NCBI GenBank assembly: GCA_964636095.1
Contig: CAZWRF010000004.1
Span: forward strand, 1 to 33,820
DNA: 33,820 bases
Origin: CAZWRF01 sp964636095
GTDB lineage: Bacteria; Patescibacteriota; Minisyncoccia; JAHISW01; Tagabacteraceae
Reading direction: 5' to 3'
Positions within the stretch are counted from its first letter, which is position 1, and the number at the start of each line of letters is the position of its first letter. The notes beneath the pieces are model-generated. The model had not been told where the DNA came from. It saw only the letters and a list, made by a program, of their open reading frames with translations, and made no database searches. A program made the translations under genes and the position numbers. Of the stretch, positions 1 through 7,483 are shown piece by piece.

Positions 1-472
1 TGTTTATAAGATCTCTTGCGAGTTTTTCCACCTCCTCAGACGAGCCGAAAAACAGAGTTTTAATTTTTGAAGTTTTGGCGGCCAGGCTCCAGAAAACTCT
101 CCGCCATAGAACCAAAAGAAAAGAAAGTATAAAAATGTCTATAATAAGATTTGTTTTTGGAGTGATTTGAAAGGCGGGAACAAGGTAAAAAACCAACATG
201 CCGGCAATTCCCGAAACAGCCATGGTTTTTAGCACTCGCTCAAAAGTTTTTTTAAGTGAGGGGAAAAGATGAATGTCGTAAAGCCCGCTTATATAAAAAA
301 TAAAAAGCCACAAAATGTGGATATAAAGAAACGGTAATTGGTGGGACTGCCAGTCCTTTGCGTCGGCAAAAGACAAATAGCGCAAAGATAGCGCCAGATA
401 AAGGCTGGCATAAAAAAGAATCAAGTCGCCCAGAACCAGGAGAAACGTCTTGAATTTTTTTGACAATATCAT
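1..472 (-). CDS. Polyprenyl glycosylphosphotransferase, N-terminal part (cut by window edge)
   Basis: Reading the minus strand from ATG at 472 gives an open frame of 157 codons that runs off the left edge. It starts MILSKKFKTFLLVLGDLILF and contains about four hydrophobic segments. It continues into a stretch like KIKTLFFGSSEEVEKLARDL, which resembles the start of the CoA-binding-like fold found after the membrane part of WbaP/CapM-type enzymes. Known members move a sugar phosphate onto undecaprenyl phosphate to start a surface polysaccharide. The catalytic C-terminal domain would lie outside the window, so the call rests on membrane layout and on the neighbouring O-antigen ligase and sugar genes. 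A minus-strand TGCTACAAT extended -10 (488-480) lies 7 bases before the ATG, which suggests a leaderless message. Confidence 0.62.
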   Translation of the reverse strand, partial: MILSKKFKTFLLVLGDLILFYASLYLALSLRYLSFADAKDWQSHQLPFLYIHILWLFIFYISGLYDIHLFPSLKKTFERVLKTMAVSGIAGMLVFYLVPAFQITPKTNLIIDIFILSFLLVLWRRVFWSLAAKTSKIKTLFFGSSEEVEKLARDLIN

Positions 473-476
473 GGTT

Positions 477-508
477 TATATTGTAGCATTAAGCTTAATG
501 TCCGCAAG
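477..508. promoter_or_regulatory. Overlapping divergent promoters
   Basis: Two promoters share the same bases. On the plus strand TTGACA (460-465) and TAGCAT (484-489) are 18 apart and lead to ATG 498. On the minus strand TTGCGG (508-503) and TACAAT (485-480), spacing 17, with TG in the extended -10 position, lead to ATG 472. The two -10 hexamers overlap by two bases, so polymerase can probably occupy only one of them at a time. Confidence 0.5.
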
Positions 509-2702
509 AACGATAAAATATATAGTGAACATCATTAAGGGCGGCCTTTTTGTCCTCCCTGCCACTTATTTGCTTGTAAGCAACAGTTTATTTTTTCCTT
601 TTATCACCACAAAGGGGTTTTTTTTCAGGACCGTTGTTGAAATTTTGTTTTTTCTGTGGGTTTTTGTTTTGGTTTTTGACAAGAAATACAGGCCGAAATT
701 CACTCCCGTTTTTGTAGCCGTAAGCGCTACTTTTTTGGTCCTGGTTTTGTCTACTATTTTTAGCCAACAGCCCTACCGTAGTTTTTGGTCCAATTTTGAA
801 AGAATGGAGGGGCTCATTGGCCACATTCATCTTTTTGCTTATTTCCTTATTGTTTCCACTATATTTAAAACAAAAAAAGACTGGAAATGGTTTTTTACCG
901 CAATGATATCTGTAAGCCTCATCGTCGCTTTTTACGGGCTCTTCCAGCTGGCCGGAGTATTTGCCACGCATCAGGGAAATAGGCTGGACGCCAGCTTGGG
1001 CAATGCCACTTATCTGGCCATTTTGATGATATTTCACATGGGCCTTTTGGCGCTGTTTTTCCACTGGTTTAAAAATATTTGGGCGCGTGTGGGCATCGGC
1101 CTGTTGTTTCTTTTTGAGTTTGTAATAATGTTTTACACTGCCACAAGGGGCTCCATTTTGGGGTTTATAGGCGGGTTGGGTCTTTTTGCTCTTTTGATGA
1201 TTTTCTTTAACAAGAACAAAAAGGCAAAAATGATTGCCGGCGGGTCCATTCTTCTTATTTTAATTCTTGTCGGCGTGTTCATCGCCATAAGAAATGTTCC
1301 GTTTGTCCGCGACAATCCGGTTTTGGGCAGGTTTGCCTCCATTTCATTTACTGAAACAACGACTCAGTCCAGGCTTATTATTTGGAGCATGTCCTGGGAG
1401 GGCTTTCAGGAGCATCCCATTTTGGGCTGGGGGCTTGAAAACTACAACCTGGTTTTCAACAAATATTTCAAGCCGGCGCTGTGGAGGCAGGAGCCGTGGT
1501 TTGACCGTTCTCATGATATTGTTTTTGACTGGCTGATAACAACGGGTCTTTTGGGCTTTCTGGCCTATATGAGTATTTTTGGCGCGGCTATATACATGTT
1601 GTGGAAAGGATACAAGAAAAAGTATTTCAGCTTATTTGAAATGAGCATTATCATTTCTTTGTTTGCCGCCTACTTTTTCCACAATATTTTTGTTTTCGAC
1701 AATCTCACTTCGTATTTTGCGTTTTACTCTGTTTTGGGTTTTGTAAGTTCTTCCGTAGTTTGGAGCCAAAAGCCCGATTTTTCCGAAAAGAAGCCGGGCG
1801 AGGAAATAGGTTTTGGCGGATACCTTGCCGTTACTTTTGCTTTTATTCTTACCATTTTTGCTCTTTATTTCGTAAACATAAAGCCGTTTATCGCGTGCCG
1901 CACTCTTCTCAACACCCTTGTCATTTCCGGGCATGGAGCAACTCCGGACCAGGTCCTCGCTCAGTTTGACAAAGTTTTTTCTTTGCATACTTTTGGAGAC
2001 AGGGAAGCGGCCGAGCAGTTATCGAACTTTGCCACTCAAGTCGCCGCTAATTCAAATATTTCTACAGACGACAAGAAGAAAATTATGGACAAAGCCATAG
2101 CGGAAATGAAGCATCAGGTTGACCTCGACCCCGGGAATGCCAGGTACCAGCTTTTCCTCGGCAATCTTTATGCGCAGGCCGGAGACTACAACAATGCTCT
2201 GGCGGCCTTGAACAAGGCTCATCAGCTTTCTCCCAAAAAACAGCAGATTTATTTTCCAATCGCCGATATCTACTTTTCTACAAATGATTTAAACAATGCC
2301 GTATCCGTTTTGAAAGAAGCTTATGACCTGGACCCAAGCTACGACACGGCGGCCAAGTATTTGGCGGTGGCCTATATCGCGAACGGCCAGGAAGCAAAAG
2401 GAGAGGCTCTTCTTAAGGAAAAATACGGGTCCGCCTTAGTTGCCGACCAACAGCTTTTGAATGCGTATGCCAAGGTAGGGGATTATGAAAAAGTAAAAGA
2501 GATTTGGCAGGCGTTTATAGCAAAAGACCCCAACAATGCTCAATACCATGTAAGCTTGGCGGCTACTTATCTTAAAATAGGCGGCAACGACGAACAGGCC
2601 ATCGCGGAGCTTCAGAAGGCGGAAGAGCTGAACCCCGATTTCAAGCAGGCCGCCGACTACTATATAAATGAAATAAAGGCGGGCCGAAACCCCGCCCAGT
2701 AG
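498..2702 (+). CDS. O-antigen ligase/polymerase family membrane protein with C-terminal TPR repeats
   Basis: The protein has 734 residues from ATG 498. The N-terminal two thirds hold about a dozen hydrophobic helices with the Wzy/WaaL-type pattern: a TATRGSILGF stretch, then a large outside loop with SRLIIWSMSWEGFQEHPILG and a conserved WGLENYN-like segment. The C-terminal third (about residues 545-720) holds four to five TPR repeats, for example LGNLYAQAGDYNNALAALNKA. The family joins or polymerises lipid-linked glycans on the outer face of the membrane, and the TPR part may bind partner proteins. TTG 450 and ATG 471 are longer in-frame starts. I prefer 498 because the others lie inside the divergent gene and because TAGCAT sits 8 bases before 498. 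The gene ends in a hairpin terminator. Confidence 0.85.
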   Translation: MSARTIKYIVNIIKGGLFVLPATYLLVSNSLFFPFITTKGFFFRTVVEILFFLWVFVLVFDKKYRPKFTPVFVAVSATFLVLVLSTIFSQQPYRSFWSNFERMEGLIGHIHLFAYFLIVSTIFKTKKDWKWFFTAMISVSLIVAFYGLFQLAGVFATHQGNRLDASLGNATYLAILMIFHMGLLALFFHWFKNIWARVGIGLLFLFEFVIMFYTATRGSILGFIGGLGLFALLMIFFNKNKKAKMIAGGSILLILILVGVFIAIRNVPFVRDNPVLGRFASISFTETTTQSRLIIWSMSWEGFQEHPILGWGLENYNLVFNKYFKPALWRQEPWFDRSHDIVFDWLITTGLLGFLAYMSIFGAAIYMLWKGYKKKYFSLFEMSIIISLFAAYFFHNIFVFDNLTSYFAFYSVLGFVSSSVVWSQKPDFSEKKPGEEIGFGGYLAVTFAFILTIFALYFVNIKPFIACRTLLNTLVISGHGATPDQVLAQFDKVFSLHTFGDREAAEQLSNFATQVAANSNISTDDKKKIMDKAIAEMKHQVDLDPGNARYQLFLGNLYAQAGDYNNALAALNKAHQLSPKKQQIYFPIADIYFSTNDLNNAVSVLKEAYDLDPSYDTAAKYLAVAYIANGQEAKGEALLKEKYGSALVADQQLLNAYAKVGDYEKVKEIWQAFIAKDPNNAQYHVSLAATYLKIGGNDEQAIAELQKAEELNPDFKQAADYYINEIKAGRNPAQ

Positions 2703-2728
2703 TTTTGGTGTTATAGTTTTTGGGTACG

Positions 2729-2756
2729 AAAGGAATGTTGCGAAACATTCCTTTTT
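2729..2756 (+). terminator. Rho-independent terminator after the O-antigen ligase gene
   Basis: An 11-bp perfect stem, AAAGGAATGTT (2729-2739) with AACATTCCTTT (2744-2754), closes on a GCGA (GNRA-type) tetraloop and runs into Ts. Confidence 0.85.
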
Positions 2757-2808
2757 ATATTAGATTAACCGCAAGGAACATTGAAAACTCAACCGAAGGA
2801 GGATTATC

Positions 2809-3780
2809 GTGAAAAAGCCAAAGATAGGTATTATCGGAATCGGCATGGTTGGAACGCCGGTTAAAATGTGGTTTGAGAAGCGCAAGAAATACACGCGGGG
2901 CAAAAATCTTTTTTGCTTTGATAAATTTATAAAAGGATATTCCGACGACGTTTCCCGGGCCGACATTGTTTTTATTTGTCTGCCTACGCCGTCTCTGAAG
3001 GACGGGTCTTGTAATATTTCAATTGTGGAGTCGGCCATCGCCAAGCTTCCGGACAACGGCAAAAGAGATATTGTAATAAAATCTACCTTGCCGCCGGGAA
3101 CTACGCGCCGCTTTTCTGTAAAACACAAAAGCAAGGGAAACTTTTTTTTCAATCCGGAGTTTTTGAAAGAATCCAGCTGGTGGTATGATTTTGTTTACCC
3201 CGACAGGCAGATTGTCGCGCCCGCCGAGATTACCGAAAGTTCTCTTCAAAAAGCCGAAAGTATTTTGAAGCTTTTGCCTGACGCGCCGTTTATGCGTCCG
3301 CTTTTGTTGTTTGAAGGAAAGGACGGGCAGGCGTTTATGACTGCTACCGAAGCAGAGCTCGGAAAGAACATGGCCAATTTTTATTTGGCTACGGAAGTGG
3401 TTCTCTACAATATACTTTTTGACCGGTGCGGGCTCATGGGGGCGGATTTTGAGAAAGCAAAAAAAATACTTACCAACGACAAGCGGATAGGCGAATACGG
3501 TTCGGAAGTTTCCCACAATCTTTACCGGGGATTTGGCGGAGCTTGCTTTACTAAGGATACGAATTCGGTGTTGGCTTTTGACAGAAAACTTTTGAAAGGG
3601 ATAAAAAATTGCCGGGTTATAGACAAGCTCATACTTGAGGCAATGATTCTTTTCGACGAATGCATGATACTTTACAACAAAAACCTGCTGGCTTCGCAGG
3701 GTCTTACGTCCGAAGATGTCAGCAAGCACGATGACGAATTGAAGAAAAAACTCGAATCCGAAAGGAGGAAAGATGAATAA
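2809..3780 (+). CDS. UDP-glucose/GDP-mannose dehydrogenase family protein, short form
   Basis: The protein has 323 residues. It begins with a Rossmann NAD-binding motif (GIIGIGMVG, residues 7-15). It keeps the family's NPEFLKESSWW segment near residue 120 and the catalytic-cysteine motif GGACFTKDT (about residues 243-251, Cys near 246). Members oxidise a sugar nucleotide to the uronic acid in two NAD-dependent steps. Typical enzymes have about 430 residues; this one stops soon after the catalytic loop and lacks most of the C-terminal UDP-binding domain, so its substrate is uncertain. The start is GTG 2809, with a strong GAAGGAGG Shine-Dalgarno at 2795-2802. It overlaps the next gene by 8 bases, which suggests translational coupling in a sugar-nucleotide operon. 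Confidence 0.82.
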   Translation: MKKPKIGIIGIGMVGTPVKMWFEKRKKYTRGKNLFCFDKFIKGYSDDVSRADIVFICLPTPSLKDGSCNISIVESAIAKLPDNGKRDIVIKSTLPPGTTRRFSVKHKSKGNFFFNPEFLKESSWWYDFVYPDRQIVAPAEITESSLQKAESILKLLPDAPFMRPLLLFEGKDGQAFMTATEAELGKNMANFYLATEVVLYNILFDRCGLMGADFEKAKKILTNDKRIGEYGSEVSHNLYRGFGGACFTKDTNSVLAFDRKLLKGIKNCRVIDKLILEAMILFDECMILYNKNLLASQGLTSEDVSKHDDELKKKLESERRKDE

Positions 3781-4747
3781 ATATCTTGTAACCGGAGGGG
3801 CCGGATTTATCGGTTCTCACTTGGTTGAACGGCTGACAAAAGATGAAAATTGTCGGGTTCTTGTTTTGGACAAAAAGTGGAATATGCCCAATTGCATAAA
3901 AAAGCTCGACCCGATGAAGGTTATTTATTGGCAGTGCGACATAGCGGACGAACGGGAAGTGAGAAAATATTTTGAATGGTTCGGGCCGGAGTATGTTTTT
4001 CACCTTGCGGCCGAAGCGAGAATTCAGCCGTCTTTTAGCGACCCGCTTCTTTACTACAAATCCAATGTGGTTGGTACTCTGAATATAATGGAAATGTCCC
4101 GTGAAGCCGGAGTAAAAAGGATTGTTTATTCGGCATCTTCCTCGGCTTATGGCGAGCGGAGAGAAATGCCGCTCAAGGAAGACATGCTCTTGACGTCACA
4201 GGCTCTTCACACGTACGGTTCAACAAAGAGAATGGGTGAAATGATGATGAAAGACTTGGGGTGCTCCACAGGCGGGCCGGAAACCGTTTGCCTCCGGTAT
4301 TTCAATGTATATGGCCCAAGACAGCCTACCGAAGGCGAATACGCCACGGTAATAGGAATTTTTCTGCGCCAGCTAAAAAATAAAAAACCCCTGACGGTTG
4401 TTTTCAGCGGCGAACAGCGAAGAGATTTTACCTACGTTTCCGATGTGGTGAATGCCAATATTTTGGCTATGTTTTCCACCGAAGCGGGCAAGGGAGAAGT
4501 AATAAACATAGGCGCGGGTAAAAACTATTCAGTGTGGGATGTGGCAAAGCTTGTTTTGGAGGTTCCCGCGGAAGCCGGTAATCTGGAGCTTCAGAGAAAG
4601 GATATGTGCGTGGTAATTCCCCGGAGAAGAGGAGAAGTGAGAGAAACCTTAGCTGATATTTCAAAAGCGAAAGAGCTTTTGGGCTGGAAGCCGGACGTTT
4701 CTCTGGAAGAGGGAATAGAGTTTGCAAGAAGGGAATATTTTTCCTAA
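3773..4747 (+). CDS. NAD-dependent epimerase/dehydratase (UDP-glucose 4-epimerase type)
   Basis: The protein has 324 residues, the usual length for extended short-chain dehydrogenases. It shows the NAD motif TGGAGFIGSH (residues 7-16), the SASSSAYG segment before the active site and the catalytic YxxxK (YGSTK, about residues 148-152). A later RYFNVYGPRQ motif is typical of sugar-nucleotide epimerases and dehydratases. The natural substrate cannot be read from sequence, though UDP-hexose or UDP-uronic acid is likely given the upstream dehydrogenase. The start ATG overlaps the upstream gene and has AAGGAGG at 3762-3768. The gene ends in a hairpin that abuts the next promoter. Confidence 0.9.
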   Translation: MNKYLVTGGAGFIGSHLVERLTKDENCRVLVLDKKWNMPNCIKKLDPMKVIYWQCDIADEREVRKYFEWFGPEYVFHLAAEARIQPSFSDPLLYYKSNVVGTLNIMEMSREAGVKRIVYSASSSAYGERREMPLKEDMLLTSQALHTYGSTKRMGEMMMKDLGCSTGGPETVCLRYFNVYGPRQPTEGEYATVIGIFLRQLKNKKPLTVVFSGEQRRDFTYVSDVVNANILAMFSTEAGKGEVINIGAGKNYSVWDVAKLVLEVPAEAGNLELQRKDMCVVIPRRRGEVRETLADISKAKELLGWKPDVSLEEGIEFARREYFS

Positions 4748-4759
4748 AAATAAAGACAA

Positions 4760-4790
4760 ACGCGGTCGTTACAACACGGCCGTGTTTTTT
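4760..4790 (+). terminator. Terminator with GU pairs, abutting the next promoter
   Basis: ACGCGGTCG (4760-4768) pairs with CGGCCGTGT (4777-4785) through nine pairs, two of them GU, followed by a run of Ts. The TATAAT of the next gene starts three bases after the T run. Confidence 0.7.
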
Positions 4791-4792
4791 GT

Positions 4793-4798
4793 TATAAT
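4793..4798 (+). promoter_or_regulatory. -10 element of the GT4 gene (leaderless)
   Basis: A perfect TATAAT lies 6 bases before ATG 4805, so the predicted transcript start falls on or next to the start codon. A weak -35 (TTACAA, 4769-4774) sits 18 bases upstream, inside the terminator. Confidence 0.65.
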
Positions 4799-4804
4799 TG
4801 GGCA

Positions 4805-5962
4805 ATGAGAATACTTATATTTTCGACAGCGTATTTTCCCTTTGTCGGCGGGGCGGAAGTGGCGGTCAAAGAAATTACCGGTCGAATCAATGATTTTGAG
4901 TTCGACCTTATAACGGCCAGGATAAAAAGAGATTTGCCGAAGTTTGAACGAATCGGAAATGTGAATGTTTACCGGGTGGGACCGGGCTTCGGTTTTTTGG
5001 ATAAATTTCTTTTGCCTTTTTGGGGAGCGAGAAAAGCGAAGAAGCTTCACTTGAAAAATAAATATGATATTGCCTGGTCCATTATGGCAAGCCAGGCAAG
5101 TATTGCCGCTTCTTTTTTTAAGAAACAATTTCCGGGCGTTAAGTTGGTTTTAACCTTGCAGGAAGGAGACGAGGAAGAGCATCTTAAAAGATATGCACTT
5201 GGCAATAAGGTTTTGTACAACATTTTTATAAAGCCTTGGTATCTTCTTGTTTTTAAAAATGCCGACGGAGTTACAGCTATCAGTGAGTATTTGAAAAAAA
5301 GGGCGATTAAAAACGGAGTGAAGCGCCCGGTTCAAATTGTTCCCAACGGAGTGGACATTGAGCTTTTTTCGAAAGATTATCCGGAAAGTGAAATTGAAAA
5401 TCTGAAAAAAGAGTTGGGAAAAAGACCCGGAGACAAGTTCGTAATTACGGTATCGCGCCTCGTTGAGAAAAACGCGGTTGGCGACCTGATAAAATCTCTT
5501 ATTGTTTTGGGGGAATATTTTAAGCTGCTTATTGTAGGAGACGGTCCGGATATGGAAAAATTGAAAAAACTGGCGAAAGATAGCTGTGTTGAAAAAAGAG
5601 TTTTTTTTCTGGGCAGCATGAACTACGAAGACGTTCCGAAGTACTTGAAAATTTCGGATATATTTGTGCGCCCATCTTTGTCGGAGGGGATGGGTAATTC
5701 TTTTGTGGAAGCCATGGCGGCGGGTATTCCGGTGGTTGGCACGCCCGTGGGAGGTATTGTTGATTTTCTAAGAAATAAGGAAACAGGTTTATTTTGCGAT
5801 GTTAAAAGTCCCAAAAGCATCGCTGACAGAGTAATATTTTTGGCGCAGAACAAATCTTTTAGCGACAAAATGGTGGAGCGCGCGAAAAAAATGGTAAAAG
5901 AAAAATATGATTGGAATTTTGTGTCCGAAAAGATGAAAAAAGCGTTATCCACAGAGACTTAA
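4805..5962 (+). CDS. Glycosyltransferase family 4 (GT-B fold)
   Basis: The protein has 385 residues and two Rossmann-like halves. The N-terminal half opens with FSTAYFPFVGGAEVAVKEI, the glycine-rich acceptor-side loop of GT4 enzymes. The C-terminal half carries PSLSEGMGNSFVEAMAAGIP (about residues 290-310), in which the E-x7-E pair contacts the nucleotide-sugar donor. Such enzymes add a sugar to a lipid-linked or growing glycan at the inner membrane face. Donor and acceptor are unknown. It has its own leaderless promoter, so it is transcribed separately from the dehydrogenase-epimerase pair. The last codons contain a perfect DnaA-box 9-mer (5945-5953), probably by chance. Confidence 0.9.
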   Translation: MRILIFSTAYFPFVGGAEVAVKEITGRINDFEFDLITARIKRDLPKFERIGNVNVYRVGPGFGFLDKFLLPFWGARKAKKLHLKNKYDIAWSIMASQASIAASFFKKQFPGVKLVLTLQEGDEEEHLKRYALGNKVLYNIFIKPWYLLVFKNADGVTAISEYLKKRAIKNGVKRPVQIVPNGVDIELFSKDYPESEIENLKKELGKRPGDKFVITVSRLVEKNAVGDLIKSLIVLGEYFKLLIVGDGPDMEKLKKLAKDSCVEKRVFFLGSMNYEDVPKYLKISDIFVRPSLSEGMGNSFVEAMAAGIPVVGTPVGGIVDFLRNKETGLFCDVKSPKSIADRVIFLAQNKSFSDKMVERAKKMVKEKYDWNFVSEKMKKALSTET

Positions 5963-5970
5963 TAAAAGGG

Positions 5971-5999
5971 TTGACTTTTCTCGCGAAGCCTGATATATA
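5971..5999 (+). promoter_or_regulatory. Promoter of a candidate small RNA
   Basis: TTGACT (5971-5976) and TATATA (5994-5999) are separated by 17 bases, with TG at the extended -10 position (5991-5992). No gene of normal size follows. Confidence 0.6.
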
Positions 6000-6005
6000 A
6001 TAATC

Positions 6006-6080
6006 ATGTGAGTGTTTCGCTCTAGAGCGGATCATTCTATGTCTGCACAAAACCCTGACTTTGGTCAGGGTTTTGTGTTT
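6006..6080 (+). ncRNA. Candidate small RNA ending in a 14-bp hairpin
   Basis: The promoter at 5971-5999 would start a transcript near 6006. It passes a 12-bp palindrome CGCTCTAGAGCG (6018-6029) and ends at a perfect 14-bp stem (6046-6059 with 6064-6077, loop TTTG) followed by three Ts. The product is about 75 nt with no coding capacity; an ATG at 6006 is followed at once by TGA. It could instead be just the terminator of the upstream GT4 gene with a chance promoter before it. It matches no RNA family I recognise. Confidence 0.4.
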
Positions 6081-6140
6081 CCTCCGGGCAATTTAATGAT
6101 TTCTTTTCTTTGTAATATTAAAATTTGTAAATAAAGATAC

Positions 6141-6169
6141 TTGTTGCTTTCCTTTTCAGTTTATATAAT
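6141..6169 (+). promoter_or_regulatory. murB promoter
   Basis: TTGTTG (6141-6146) and TATAAT (6164-6169) have the ideal 17-base spacing and lie about 85 bases upstream of the murB start. Confidence 0.65.
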
Positions 6170-6182
6170 TAGGTAAGAAGGA

Positions 6183-6245
6183 ATGAATTTTGAGAACGAG
6201 CATTTTATCGGCCGGAAAGTAAATGGCACTCACATAAAGACATAG
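6183..6245 (+). CDS. Possible 20-codon upstream ORF in the murB leader
   Basis: ATG 6183 opens a 20-codon frame (MNFENEHFIGRKVNGTHIKT) that ends at TAG 6243-6245, 10 bases before the murB start. AAGGA directly precedes the ATG, and the murB -10 lies 13 bases before it. The frame runs through the left arm of the inverted repeat at 6204-6276, so its translation would change the folding of the leader. It may be a leader peptide or a chance frame. Confidence 0.25.
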   Translation: MNFENEHFIGRKVNGTHIKT

Positions 6246-6276
6246 CATTGAGGATTTGCCTTTTCCGGCCGATAAA
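6204..6276 (+). promoter_or_regulatory. 15-bp inverted repeat across the murB start region
   Basis: TTTATCGGCCGGAAA (6204-6218) is the exact reverse complement of TTTCCGGCCGATAAA (6262-6276), with a 43-base loop. The right arm lies between the two possible murB starts (TTG 6256 and GTG 6277). In RNA this stem would hide or expose the start region; in DNA it could be a two-site operator. Confidence 0.5.
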
Positions 6277-7230
6277 GTGTTGGTTCAGGATAAAATACAG
6301 AAGAATGTTTTATTGGCTCCGCATACAACATTCGGCGTAGGAGGTCCGGCAAAGTATTTTGCCGAGCCCGAAAGCGTTGAAGAGGTGCGGGAGTTTTCTG
6401 TTTGGGCCAGGGACGAAGGGCACCCTGTTTTTGTTTTGGGCGGAGGCTCAAACATTTTGGTTTCCGACAAAGGCTTTCACGGCCTTGTTTTAAAAAACAA
6501 ATCAAAAAACGTTGAAGTTAAAAAAAATAAAATTTTTGCCGACTCGGGCGTGCTTCTTTCAAAAGTTATATCATTGGCGATCCAAAACAATCTTACGGGA
6601 GTGGAGTGGGCCATAGGAATTCCGGGAACGGTTGGCGGAGCGGTGTACGGCAACGCCGGCGCATGCGGCTATTCCATATCAAACAATATAAAAAATGTTA
6701 AGGTATTTGATTTGAAAGAATTAAGAATTAAGAATTATGAATTGCGAGATTGTGATTTTTACTATCGCGATTCGATTTTTAAGCGCGACAAAAATCTTGT
6801 TGTACTAAACGCCGTTTTCAATTTGAAGAAAGGAGAAGGAAAAGATATAAGAGAAAAAATAAAATACTTCGCAAAGGAGAGAGCCGATACGGCAAATATA
6901 AAAGAAAAATGCGCCGGCTGTTTCTTCAAGAACATTGATTGGAAAAGAAAAGACATAAATAAAAAAGAGCTTCTTTTAAAGTTTCCGGAGCTGAAGAAAT
7001 TTTCCGACAAGCCGAAAATTTCCGCCGGTTTTCTTATTGATTTTCTGGATTTAAAAAGCCGGAAAATAGGTGGCGCTTTTATTTCCCAAAAACATGCTAA
7101 TTTTATTTTAAATTCCGGACAGGCTTCTGCGGATGAAATAATGATGCTAGTTGCTTTGATAAAAAATAAAATTTATTCTCACTACGGTTTTGGACTTGAA
7201 GAGGAAGTGCAGCTCGTTGGATTCGATTAA
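6256..7230 (+). CDS. murB: UDP-N-acetylenolpyruvoylglucosamine reductase
   Basis: The protein has 324 residues from TTG 6256, or 317 from GTG 6277. MurB reduces the enolpyruvyl group to lactyl with NADPH and FAD, making UDP-MurNAc for peptidoglycan. It shows APHTTFGVGGPA, the FAD-binding GGGSNILV (about 62-69), GIPGTVGGAVYGNAGA, YRDSIFK and the C-terminal LEEEVQLVG. At the catalytic position, where most family members have Ser in a GSxFKN motif, this protein has Cys (AGCFFKN, about residue 220). An extra piece, ELRIKNYELR (about 155-164), is encoded by a micro-repeat also found in smc. There is no good Shine-Dalgarno, and an in-frame stop at 6235 limits upstream extension. The exact start is unsure. 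Confidence 0.93.
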   Translation: MPFPADKVLVQDKIQKNVLLAPHTTFGVGGPAKYFAEPESVEEVREFSVWARDEGHPVFVLGGGSNILVSDKGFHGLVLKNKSKNVEVKKNKIFADSGVLLSKVISLAIQNNLTGVEWAIGIPGTVGGAVYGNAGACGYSISNNIKNVKVFDLKELRIKNYELRDCDFYYRDSIFKRDKNLVVLNAVFNLKKGEGKDIREKIKYFAKERADTANIKEKCAGCFFKNIDWKRKDINKKELLLKFPELKKFSDKPKISAGFLIDFLDLKSRKIGGAFISQKHANFILNSGQASADEIMMLVALIKNKIYSHYGFGLEEEVQLVGFD

Positions 7231-7240
7231 TCGAATCCAA
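7217..7240 (+). terminator. 24-bp palindrome at the murB stop codon
   Basis: A perfect palindrome centred on the stop codon can fold as a 9-bp stem (TTGGATTCG with CGAATCCAA) with an ATTAAT loop. T-rich sequence follows but not immediately, so it is a weak or bidirectional terminator, or a protein-binding site. Confidence 0.45.
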
Positions 7241-7483
7241 TCAGAAATTTTCAATTTTCAAAAATTTTTTTCAAAAAGTTATCCACACTTTTTTTGTTTT
7301 TTTATTTAATTTTTAACAAAAACATTCTAAAATTATATTAGAAGTGCTGATGAAATTTTTTTAAAACTTTTTATTGAAATTTTTTTTCGGCGCTCTGCAT
7401 TTTAGCGTGACGCCCCGCCTCCGGCGGGGCACACCACGCAAAACTTTGCGGTCGATTTGTTAGTTAAAAATAAAAAAACAAAT
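7241..7483. other. AT-rich intergenic region with a DnaA box and a GC hairpin
   Basis: About 170 bases of very AT-rich DNA follow murB. They hold a perfect DnaA-box 9-mer TTATCCACA (7279-7287) and a small inverted repeat TTCTAA/TTAGAA (7326-7344). Near the H1-like gene there is a GC hairpin, GCCCCGCC (7412-7419) with GGCGGGGC (7423-7430), loop TCC. I see no clear promoter. The combination recalls an unwinding element, but one box is not enough to call an origin. Confidence 0.35.

Noticed and set aside
498..2702. Frameshift between ligase and TPR parts
   Set aside because: The frame is continuous and such ligase-TPR proteins are known in these bacteria.
6039..6134. 31-codon frame starting in the small-RNA hairpin
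   Set aside because: It begins just before a terminator-like hairpin and has no start signal; unlikely to be translated.
7279..7287. Replication origin at the DnaA box
   Set aside because: Only one perfect box in the AT-rich spacer; dnaA, dnaN or rpmH are not nearby. Other boxes at 5945 and 10491 are too far apart. Kept only as a weak note.
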